In this document: positions 22,588-29,477 of the stretch, one piece after another
Layout of the letters: every line of letters starts with the position of its first letter
Position numbering within the stretch: position 1 is the stretch's first letter
Source: an uncultured Acidimicrobiales bacterium
GTDB lineage: Bacteria > Actinomycetota > Acidimicrobiia > Acidimicrobiales > SZUA-35
DNA: 55,093 nucleotides
NCBI GenBank assembly: GCA_937958015.1
Contig: CALGOA010000098.1
Coordinates: 1-55,093, forward strand
Reading direction: 5' to 3'
The notes under the pieces: model-generated
Database searches by the model: none
Told to the model about the DNA's origin: nothing
What the model saw: the letters and a program-made list of their open reading frames with translations, nothing else
Program-made: the position numbers and the translations under genes

Positions 22588-24308
22588 ACGACCTCACTCC
22601 CGATCCCGAAATTTCATCTGCCCTGAACGATCTGCCGTCCGCTCCGGCGCACGGTGCGGGTTTCTGGGACGAACTCAGCACCAGCCTTTCGGCCCAGGCT
22701 TCCGAGACACCCGACAACGTCATCCCTTTCGGACGGCGGCATATCGCAAGATACTCGGCCATCGCCGCTGCTGCTGCCGCCGTCGTCTTCGCCGCCGCCC
22801 TTGGTATTGCCGGGCTGGGCGGTGACGACGGACTCGTCGATTCGGTGACGGACTCGACCGTGCCCGAAACGCTGGTGACCACGACGGCGCCAGCAACCAC
22901 AACATCTGTGACGACTACATCTACAGCTCCGCCCACTTCCACGACCGGAACGAGAGACTCGCTGGTCGGCACCGCGATCGATCAGGATTGGACCGTCCTG
23001 TACGAGAGTGCCGTCGCCGATGGATCGTACGTGAGCCGTCCGGTAGAACAGGTCGACTGTGGCGCCAAGGACATCGCCTTTGCGACCAATGGTGTCATCA
23101 CTCAGGACTACGGGCGCATGTTCGGCGCCTTCGAGTTCGCGCCGGGACCACAGGGAGCCCTCACCATGGTGTCCACCTGCAGCGGCACGTTCAACGAGAT
23201 GCGCATCGGCGCTGAACTGGGCGGTCCGGCGGAGTCGTTCGCTCTACTCGAGTTGTCGCCCCGGCCGATCGTTCTGGAAAACGTGGCATGGAACGTCGTA
23301 GAAAAGTTCATGGTCGGCACGGCCATCTTCGACACGACGCCGACACAGGTTCGTATCAATAGCGGGACCGGCGTCGTCACCGTCGTCGACGAAAAGACCA
23401 CCTACCCCGAGCGGGCGGCTTCGGAACTCTTCCACTACGACGTCGGCGTTCCCGAGCAGTTCGAAGTGGACTACGCAACGGGTCGAGGCGTTTCGCTCAG
23501 CGACGTCGGCCAGTCCTTCGATGCCGGACTCCAGGTGAGCAACTACTTCGTCGGCGATACGAGTTTCACCAACATCACCGAACCGTACGCGGACGAGACG
23601 TCGGTCGGTCAGCGGAACCTCACGATTCCGTTGCTGGAAAACAACCAGGGTGAGATCACCGACCGTGGTGTCATTCTGGAGATCCTGGAGGTCACCTATT
23701 CGGGCGGCTTCAGCGAGAATCGAATCGTTCGGGTTTACCGGTTCAATGACCGAACCGTTGTTGCGGAATTGCGCTACCGGAACGGCGTGCTCGATGTGGA
23801 TCCGATCGCAATCCTCGACGACATCCGCATGTTCAACGCAGCGTTCGATCCACCGGCGCAGTGTTCCAGTTTCGGACTGCCCTCGTTGGCACCGCCCGCT
23901 CAACTGAACCCCGCCCAGTCCGAGACCTTTGTTCAGATCGTCGACGCACTGGTGACGTGCAACTGGGATCAGCTCGATGTTCTTACCCCCGACGACTTCA
24001 CGGCTTCATTCGGAGGCACCGATCCACTGGAGCTCTGGATGGACTCGGAGAACTACTCCGAAGGGATCCTGGCCACCCTGTACGACCATCTCACACTGAT
24101 CGCTTCGATCGACGAGCAGGGCGGCGTCTACTGGCCTCAGGCGCACAACAAGTTCCCGGACGAAATCACCGATGCGATGCGGGACGAACTGCTCACGATC
24201 GGATACGACGAATCGAACTTCGAGTTCTGGGATGAGATCGGATACATCGGCCATCGCACCGGTATCGATGCCGACGGCATCTGGTCCTATTTCGTCGCAG
24301 GCGACTAG
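22584..24308 (+). CDS. Membrane-anchored putative anti-sigma factor with large outer domain
   Basis: A 574-residue protein: about 50 cytoplasmic residues, one TM helix (about 55-75, alanine-rich), a Thr/Pro/Ser-rich linker (about 85-120), and a roughly 450-residue extracytoplasmic domain that I do not recognise. Position and ATGA coupling to the sigma gene point to an anti-sigma factor, but the short cytoplasmic part has no H-x3-C-x2-C zinc motif. The outer part is unusually large and may sense a ligand or enzyme state at the cell surface. The 3' end is convergent to the SirB1-like gene. Confidence 0.75.
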   Translation: MNDLTPDPEISSALNDLPSAPAHGAGFWDELSTSLSAQASETPDNVIPFGRRHIARYSAIAAAAAAVVFAAALGIAGLGGDDGLVDSVTDSTVPETLVTTTAPATTTSVTTTSTAPPTSTTGTRDSLVGTAIDQDWTVLYESAVADGSYVSRPVEQVDCGAKDIAFATNGVITQDYGRMFGAFEFAPGPQGALTMVSTCSGTFNEMRIGAELGGPAESFALLELSPRPIVLENVAWNVVEKFMVGTAIFDTTPTQVRINSGTGVVTVVDEKTTYPERAASELFHYDVGVPEQFEVDYATGRGVSLSDVGQSFDAGLQVSNYFVGDTSFTNITEPYADETSVGQRNLTIPLLENNQGEITDRGVILEILEVTYSGGFSENRIVRVYRFNDRTVVAELRYRNGVLDVDPIAILDDIRMFNAAFDPPAQCSSFGLPSLAPPAQLNPAQSETFVQIVDALVTCNWDQLDVLTPDDFTASFGGTDPLELWMDSENYSEGILATLYDHLTLIASIDEQGGVYWPQAHNKFPDEITDAMRDELLTIGYDESNFEFWDEIGYIGHRTGIDADGIWSYFVAGD

Positions 24309-24337
24309 CCGCTTCGTACCCCTGCTGCGCCGGCGCC

Positions 24338-25138
24338 CTAGTTCCGGTGAGCGGCGTGATGATGAGCGGCGGCGAGGTGCTCGCTGTGGTTGGCGGGATC
24401 ACCCTGGGCCAGCCAGGTGTGGATCTCTGCCGCGCGATCGTGACGGCCACTGGAACCGAGGGCCCGGGCCAGAACCCGGTGTTCGTTGACTCCTGAACCC
24501 GGTATCCCCAACACCAGTTCACAGGCCGCCACGAAGACACCGATGTCGCCGGCTCGCACCGCAGCGTTCTTGATGTTTGCCAGCACCCGGCCGGCGACGA
24601 ACGGGAGAGGCGTTTCCTCCAACATCAAGACGCTGAACTCCGAAGCCTCGGGCGTCATGGAGTCGAAGATCACCTTCGCATCGGTCGCGGTCAGTTCACG
24701 ACCGCCGGCGAACGGATCGAACCATCGCTCGGGTCCGCCGGTCGATTGGCTCGAGAATCCCATGAGGAAATGGGCGGGCATACCAACCGGAACAAGGTGC
24801 ACTCCGAGGCGCTTGCCTATCTCAATTGCAACTATGGCCAAACTGAGAGGGTTTCCTCTCCGATGGTCCAGAACCACGTGAAGAAGCGAGTTGGACAACG
24901 CGTAGTAGTGCGTCGTGTTCGGAGCGAATCCCAAGACGCCGAACACGAAATTCATCACATCGGTCGGGTCTTCCACCTCTCCCTCACACATCGATGCGAG
25001 CCGGTCGAGCGTCTGAAGAGGCTCAAACTCGGGCGGTGCGTCATCGTCGACGCCGATGGCGATAGCGGCGACGACGCGATCGATCGACACGGTTGGAACT
25101 GCGAGCAGTGATCGCAGGTGTCGAGCGGCGGGTGTCAT
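24338..25138 (-). CDS. SirB1-family transglutaminase-like protein
   Basis: A 266-residue protein of the SirB1/transglutaminase-like type. Visible markers are LHVVLDHRRGNPLSLAIVAIEIGKRLG, VPVGMPAHFLMGF and the RWFDPFAGG motif, which form the core of this family. A helical C-terminal part rich in alanine follows (TPR-like). The cellular role of SirB1 is unknown, and the catalytic cysteine of active transglutaminases is not obvious in the core. The extended frame to 25228 is not conserved, so ATG 25138 is preferred. Confidence 0.82.
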   Translation of the reverse strand: MTPAARHLRSLLAVPTVSIDRVVAAIAIGVDDDAPPEFEPLQTLDRLASMCEGEVEDPTDVMNFVFGVLGFAPNTTHYYALSNSLLHVVLDHRRGNPLSLAIVAIEIGKRLGVHLVPVGMPAHFLMGFSSQSTGGPERWFDPFAGGRELTATDAKVIFDSMTPEASEFSVLMLEETPLPFVAGRVLANIKNAAVRAGDIGVFVAACELVLGIPGSGVNEHRVLARALGSSGRHDRAAEIHTWLAQGDPANHSEHLAAAHHHAAHRN

Positions 25139-25208
25139 CACATCGATACACCGAGTGTGGTGCACGCAATGGGGTTCTGTCGTGTTGGACCCGAAGTGTC
25201 CGGGCGGT

Positions 25209-25364
25209 TCAGCGGTCCGGACCCTCACCCACGATTCGAGTGAGCAGCCGGGAGAACCATGAGGAGCGGCGCTCGATCAGCGAGCCGTCCATCGTGCGAT
25301 TCATCGCTTCACGGACCACGTCGGCAAGTTCAGATTCAGTTTCCGACTTACGTTCGTCGCCCAC
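25209..25364 (-). CDS. Small hydrophilic protein, unknown function
   Basis: A 51-residue product beginning at GTG 25364, acidic then basic (SETESELADVVREAM, then RRSSWFSRLLTRIVG, an amphipathic helix). Support comes from a TACCGT box 7 bases before the GTG, the same leaderless pattern used by clear genes here, and from filling a 230-base gap between divergent units. No family recognised. A longer frame to 25439 is possible. Confidence 0.5.
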   Translation of the reverse strand: MGDERKSETESELADVVREAMNRTMDGSLIERRSSWFSRLLTRIVGEGPDR

Positions 25365-25371
25365 CCGGCAA

Positions 25372-25377
25372 ACGGTA
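25372..25377 (-). promoter_or_regulatory. -10 box of leaderless small-gene promoter
   Basis: TACCGT on the minus strand, 7 bases before GTG 25364. Confidence 0.45.
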
Positions 25378-25447
25378 TCGGACCATTCCGGTCGGACGGG
25401 ACCTCGGGGACCCGCTCCGCAATTCCGCCCGTCGAGCAAGCGGGAAC

Positions 25448-25453
25448 TACCGT
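25448..25453 (+). promoter_or_regulatory. -10 box of leaderless desaturase promoter
   Basis: TACCGT, 6 bases before ATG 25460. Confidence 0.6.
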
Positions 25454-25459
25454 TGCATC

Positions 25460-26860
25460 ATGGTTGCAGTTGAGACGACGGCTCGTGACTATTCGATCAC
25501 CGGAGCGGAATCGATCCGAGCGATCCAAGACGGCATGGCCGACGGTGAGTGGTTTCAGGCCCAGATCGACCCCGACCGGCTCAAGGAACTGTCGGCCCGA
25601 ACCAACGCTCGAGCTGCGGTGGACACCCTGCTCTGGATTGCCCTGATCGTCGGCACCGGCGTGTTGGCATGGAACGTGCGCGACAGTTGGTGGGCCATCC
25701 CTGCCTTCCTCGCCTACGGGGCGCTGTATGGCGGATCCGCCGATGCGCGGTGGCACGAGTGCGGTCATGGCACCGCGTTTCGTACGTCGATCCTGAATGA
25801 TCTCGTGTATTACCCGGCCTGTTTCATGCTGGCCAGACAGGCGATGTTCTGGCGCTGGTCTCACTTCCGCCACCACACCGACACGATCGTGCGAGGCCGC
25901 GACAACGAGATCGTCTTCCAACGTCCCGCATCGTTTGGACGCACGATCCTGATGTTTACAAACGTTAAGAACGGACCGCAGGCGATGTGGGCAACCGTCC
26001 AGACCGCTCTGGGCCGGGTCGACGAGGTCGCCGCTGAACTGATTCCGCCGGAAGACCACCCCCGTTTCATCCGACAGGCCAGGATCTTCGTTGCGATCTG
26101 GGCGGGTGCGATCGTCTGGTCGCTCCTCAGCTGGTCGATCTGGCCGGTGATGTTCATCGGTGGCCCCACGATCTATGGGGCCTGGCTCGTGGTGTTCTTC
26201 GGGCTCACCCAGCACGCCGGACTTCAGGAGAACGTGTTGGATCATCGGTACTCGACCCGCACGGTTCTGATGAACCCGATCTTCCGGTTTCTGTACCTGA
26301 ACATGAACTACCACGTGGAACATCACATGTTCCCGGCGGTCCCGTACCACGCGCTCCCGAAACTGCACGAGGAGATCAAGGACCAGTTGGCCCCGCCGAA
26401 CCCGAACACCTGGCATGCGTACGCCGAAATCATCGATGCGTTCAAACACCAGCGGGTCGACCCCGACTGGGAGATTCCGAACCGGCAGATACCCGACGTG
26501 CCGGGACGACGCGCGCAGATCGTGCAGCTCACCCAGTGGGTCAGTCAGGACGGCCGCACCGACCTGGGTCCCGCCGATATGGCGCCCAGCGAGATCCGAC
26601 CGGTTCAAGTGGACGGCGTCGATTTCGTTCTGGCCCGAACCGAGAGTGGCGAGTATCTGCTCGCCGATCGCAAGTGCACCCACGGCGACGCCGACCTGTC
26701 TCAGGGCCTGATCCTCGGCTGCGAAATCGAATGCCCCAAACACAACGGGCGGTTCGACCTTCTGAACAACGGAGCCCCAACCCGCAAACCGGTGCGTGAA
26801 CCGCTGGGGGTCCGGACCGTCAACCACTCAAACGGCCGGCTGTGGATCCAACAGGACTAA
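25460..26860 (+). CDS. MocD-MocE-like fusion: membrane desaturase/hydroxylase plus Rieske ferredoxin
   Basis: A 466-residue fusion. Residues 1-340 are a membrane fatty-acid-desaturase-type di-iron oxygenase with three histidine boxes: HECGH (99-103), HFRHH (135-139) and HVEHH (285-289), with TM helices near 55-90 and 210-250. Residues 375-466 are a Rieske [2Fe-2S] domain with ligands C406, H408, C425 and H428 (CTHGD and CPKHNGRF). In rhizobia the separate proteins MocD and MocE act together in rhizopine catabolism; here the electron carrier is fused to the oxygenase. The substrate is unknown. ATG 25460 follows TACCGT by 6 bases. Confidence 0.88.
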   Translation: MVAVETTARDYSITGAESIRAIQDGMADGEWFQAQIDPDRLKELSARTNARAAVDTLLWIALIVGTGVLAWNVRDSWWAIPAFLAYGALYGGSADARWHECGHGTAFRTSILNDLVYYPACFMLARQAMFWRWSHFRHHTDTIVRGRDNEIVFQRPASFGRTILMFTNVKNGPQAMWATVQTALGRVDEVAAELIPPEDHPRFIRQARIFVAIWAGAIVWSLLSWSIWPVMFIGGPTIYGAWLVVFFGLTQHAGLQENVLDHRYSTRTVLMNPIFRFLYLNMNYHVEHHMFPAVPYHALPKLHEEIKDQLAPPNPNTWHAYAEIIDAFKHQRVDPDWEIPNRQIPDVPGRRAQIVQLTQWVSQDGRTDLGPADMAPSEIRPVQVDGVDFVLARTESGEYLLADRKCTHGDADLSQGLILGCEIECPKHNGRFDLLNNGAPTRKPVREPLGVRTVNHSNGRLWIQQD

Positions 26861-26879
26861 GCGCCGCCCCGCCAAGGGA

Positions 26880-27500
26880 TCAGTAGATCGTCCGCTCCGC
26901 ATGAGCGGGGTAGTTGGCGTCGTATTCCTCGCCGCCGAATTGACCGTTCGTAATCTGATCCATGATCTGGCCAACGGTGGGCACCGTGTCGTGGCTTTGT
27001 TGGGATTCCGGATCCCAGAGTTTCGACCGCATCAGCGCCTTGGGGCATTGCGTGAACACGGTCTGCACCGCCACCTCCACCACGGTCGCGGGCAGTTTGC
27101 CCCTGAATGAATGGGCGGCCCGAATCGCCTCATCCCGCCGCAGTCGCGCGGTGCCGTTTACCCGGAGCGTCATCCCGATGCCTGGGATAAGGAAGAGAAG
27201 TGCCACCCGCGGATCGGTGACGATATTGCGAAGGGAGTCGATGCGATTGTTCCCGCGGCGATCCGGAAGGTGAAGGGTCCGGGAATCCTCGACGTGTACG
27301 AATCCGGCCGGATCCCCTCGAGGTGAACAATCGAGGCCGCCCTCGCCGTTCGTGGCAAGGACGACGAACGGGGACTGACGGATGAATGCCCGATGCAGTG
27401 GAACGAGCTGATCGACTTCCTTGGTTACCGCCGCCGCCACGGGCTCGTCGTAGAGCTCCTCCAACTCGTCGACCGTCTGGACCCACGACTCGGTCTTCAT
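26880..27500 (-). CDS. Pyridoxamine 5'-phosphate oxidase-like FMN-binding protein
   Basis: A 206-residue split-barrel flavoprotein of the PNPOx-like class (MSMEG_1061-type). The order FVVLATNGEGGLDCSPRGD, LHLPDRRGNNRIDSLRNI, VALLFLIPG and LRVNGTARL is typical. The C-terminal KALMRSKLWDPES segment is seen in this subgroup. Members may bind FMN or F420 and reduce unknown substrates; it is not the vitamin B6 enzyme itself. The 3' end is convergent to the desaturase fusion and the 5' end is divergent from the Ldh-family gene. Confidence 0.85.
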   Translation of the reverse strand: MKTESWVQTVDELEELYDEPVAAAVTKEVDQLVPLHRAFIRQSPFVVLATNGEGGLDCSPRGDPAGFVHVEDSRTLHLPDRRGNNRIDSLRNIVTDPRVALLFLIPGIGMTLRVNGTARLRRDEAIRAAHSFRGKLPATVVEVAVQTVFTQCPKALMRSKLWDPESQQSHDTVPTVGQIMDQITNGQFGGEEYDANYPAHAERTIY

Positions 27501-27550
27501 GCTGTTCAGTGTGGCCGCAAGCCCATGGCATCACAATGAGGGCCCGCGAC

Positions 27551-27556
27551 TACGCT
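27551..27556 (+). promoter_or_regulatory. -10 box of leaderless dehydrogenase promoter
   Basis: TACGCT, 6 bases before ATG 27563. Confidence 0.6.
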
Positions 27557-27562
27557 CGGCCA

Positions 27563-28609
27563 ATGCAGGAATTCTCGCCAGATCGGTTGCACTCGTTCGT
27601 CGTTTCGGTGGTCTCCGGACTGGGTTCGGTTGGCGACGAACCGACCCTAGTGGCCGATCAGTTGGTTCGGGCGAATCTGTGCGGTCACGACAGCCACGGG
27701 ATCGGGATGTTGCCCCACTACGCCATGGGGGTAGAGGCGGGTCTATTGACCGTCAACGCCGAACCAACAACCGTGATCGACTCCGGCCCGCTCGTCGTTA
27801 TGGATGGAAACAGCGGCTTCGGACAGGTGATGGGTTTCCGAGCGATGCAAACCGCACTTGAACGCGTCGACCAACACGGCGTTGCGCTGGTTGGTCTGCG
27901 GAACAGCTTTCACATCGGTCGAATTGGCCACTGGGGTGAACAGGCTGCGGCGGCGGGCAAGGCCAGCATCCACTTCGTCAACGTGGCCGGCCACGAACCG
28001 ATGGTCGCACCCTACGGCGGCGCTACCGGTCGCTTCGGAACCAACCCGGTCTGCATCGCCATACCTTCCGCCGACGGCGGCGACCCTGCTCTTTTGCTCG
28101 ACATGGCGACGTCGACCATCGCCCTTGGCAAGACCCGGATCGCCAAGAACAAAGGTGAGCAGGTGGCACACGGGACCCTTCTCGACGCCGACGGTCGTCT
28201 CACCACCGATCCCAACGTGATGTGGGGCGACGAACCAGGTGGGGCCCTGGTTGCGATGGGCGATCACAAAGGATCCGGACTGGCCCTCATGGCCGAGGTG
28301 CTGGGTGCCGCCCTTATCGGCGGCCGAACGGTCGACGAGGGAGCCGACGGTTCGATCATCAACTCGATGCTTTCGATCGTGATCGACCCCGCACGAACCG
28401 GCGCCAACGACCTGGCCGCCGACGCCGAACGGCTGCTTCGGTACACCAAACAGTCTGCCAATCGAGAAGGTTTCGACGAGGTGCTGGTTCCGGGTGAACC
28501 CGAGCAGCGAGCCCACTCGGCACGTGCCAAGGGCATTCCGGTCGACGACAACACCGTGAACGAACTGAACGGCGTGGCCCAGGCCGTCGGCGTCGACACG
28601 CTCAGCTGA
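27563..28609 (+). CDS. Ldh-family (malate/L-lactate/sulfolactate-type) NAD(P)-dependent dehydrogenase
   Basis: A 348-residue oxidoreductase of the Ldh_2 family, not related to classical LDH/MDH. Markers are the GHDSHGIGMLPHY segment with the catalytic histidine, GNSGFGQVMGFRAM, NSFHIGRIGHWGEQA, and the cofactor segment LLLDMATSTIALGK. The substrate could be malate, L-lactate, sulfolactate or ureidoglycolate; the sequence does not decide. ATG 27563 is chosen from the TACGCT box 6 bases before it. A 67-bp palindromic repeat begins 20 bases after the stop. Confidence 0.88.
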   Translation: MQEFSPDRLHSFVVSVVSGLGSVGDEPTLVADQLVRANLCGHDSHGIGMLPHYAMGVEAGLLTVNAEPTTVIDSGPLVVMDGNSGFGQVMGFRAMQTALERVDQHGVALVGLRNSFHIGRIGHWGEQAAAAGKASIHFVNVAGHEPMVAPYGGATGRFGTNPVCIAIPSADGGDPALLLDMATSTIALGKTRIAKNKGEQVAHGTLLDADGRLTTDPNVMWGDEPGGALVAMGDHKGSGLALMAEVLGAALIGGRTVDEGADGSIINSMLSIVIDPARTGANDLAADAERLLRYTKQSANREGFDEVLVPGEPEQRAHSARAKGIPVDDNTVNELNGVAQAVGVDTLS

Positions 28610-28629
28610 GTGGAAGGCGTCCCGTTCTG

Positions 28630-28696
28630 CCTGATGGCAACTACATCGTGTGCCTTCTACCCCTTGGAAACACCGTCAGGTGTAGTCACCATCAGG
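28630..28696 (+). repeat. 67-bp palindromic repeat, copy A
   Basis: The ends CCTGATGGCAACTACA and TGTAGTCACCATCAGG are near-perfect inverted repeats (two mismatches). The centre carries CTTCTACCCC and AACACCG, shared with copies B and C. It lies between two convergent genes, 20 bases after one stop, and its right end contains the stop codon of the other gene. Confidence 0.9.
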
Positions 28697-29081
28697 AATT
28701 TGGTGAAGGGTTCGAGTTGAGGGTGGTGAGGAGTTCCGCGACGGTGTGGTTGTCCTCGAGGGGATGGCGCAGCGGTTTGTCCGCCACGATCTCGTACCGG
28801 TTCCTGCGCCCGATGCGCTCGTGTTTCAAGAAGCCGGCGTCTTCAAGTTCGTGGATGATCCTGGTCACGGCACCAACCGTGATCCCGACCATGTACGCGA
28901 TGTCACGTTGCCGAATTTCCGGGTTGCGGCCGATGGCGATGAGTACGTGCGCGTGGTTGGTGAGAAAGGTCCACGAGGGTCGGCTCGGTGCGGGGACGTC
29001 TATCGACACCACCGGATCGTACTCGTTCGAAGCCTTGTGTTCAGACCCATGGTCGGTTGTGTCCGAGCGTTCAAGTGTCAA
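28692..29081 (-). CDS. MarR-like winged-helix transcription regulator
   Basis: A 129-residue protein with one winged helix-turn-helix: HAHVLIAIGRNPEIRQRDIA, YMVGITVGAVTRIIHELEDA (recognition helix) and a wing GRRNRYEIV. This resembles single-domain MarR-type regulators. The stop codon (TGA) lies within copy A of the 67-bp repeat, so the last residues end where the repeat begins. It is the second gene of a two-gene unit divergent from the Mrp antiporter operon, and may regulate it (inference). Confidence 0.82.
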   Translation of the reverse strand: MTLERSDTTDHGSEHKASNEYDPVVSIDVPAPSRPSWTFLTNHAHVLIAIGRNPEIRQRDIAYMVGITVGAVTRIIHELEDAGFLKHERIGRRNRYEIVADKPLRHPLEDNHTVAELLTTLNSNPSPNS

Positions 29082-29084
29082 GGT

Positions 29085-29378
29085 TCAGTCCTCATCCGAA
29101 TGGTCGCCACAGAACCACTCGTGTTCGATAACCGCCAACTCGGCGGCCAGTGCCAACAATTCGGCCTCACAATCTGGTGTCAGTCCGTCTGTAGCGATAC
29201 GAACGTCGACCCACTCGAGAGCGATGCTCAGGCGGTATGCGGCCGTCACGAGAGACTCTCGATCCACACCATCCACAACGGGTTCGGTCATCAAAAGCCC
29301 GCGGAGGCGGAATGCGAGCGCCGCCCGTGCATCATGGTGGTCGAATGACGCAGGAATCGCTTCGACAACATTGGACAT
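29085..29378 (-). CDS. Conserved-looking 97-residue protein, unknown function
   Basis: A mostly helical, acidic protein (net negative; ends FCGDHSDED) without TM segments. A TGGAGG ribosome-binding site lies 5 bases before ATG 29378. It is followed after 3 bases by the winged-helix gene, so the two are co-expressed. It could be a small ligand-binding or antagonist partner of the regulator, but no family is recognised. Confidence 0.65.
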   Translation of the reverse strand: MSNVVEAIPASFDHHDARAALAFRLRGLLMTEPVVDGVDRESLVTAAYRLSIALEWVDVRIATDGLTPDCEAELLALAAELAVIEHEWFCGDHSDED

Positions 29379-29477
29379 GACTGCCTCCAGGGGTGATTTG
29401 TGACTATCTTTGAATTGCTATTTTCTAAAGTACCTAATCTATTGTCTACTGTCAACCTCACACGATAGGGTGGCTCG
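29379..29477. promoter_or_regulatory. Divergent promoter region between regulator unit and Mrp operon
   Basis: This 99-base region is strikingly AT-rich for the window. On the plus strand TTGTCT (29442-29447) and TAGGGT (29466-29471) are spaced by 18 bases, and the TAGGGT box is 6 bases before the GTG of mnhA. ATAG occurs three times on the minus strand; any operator use is unproven. Confidence 0.6.

Noticed and set aside
25301-26827. 508-codon minus-strand frame over the desaturase-Rieske gene
   Set aside because: Antisense to clear histidine boxes and Rieske motifs; composition is that of a high-GC shadow.
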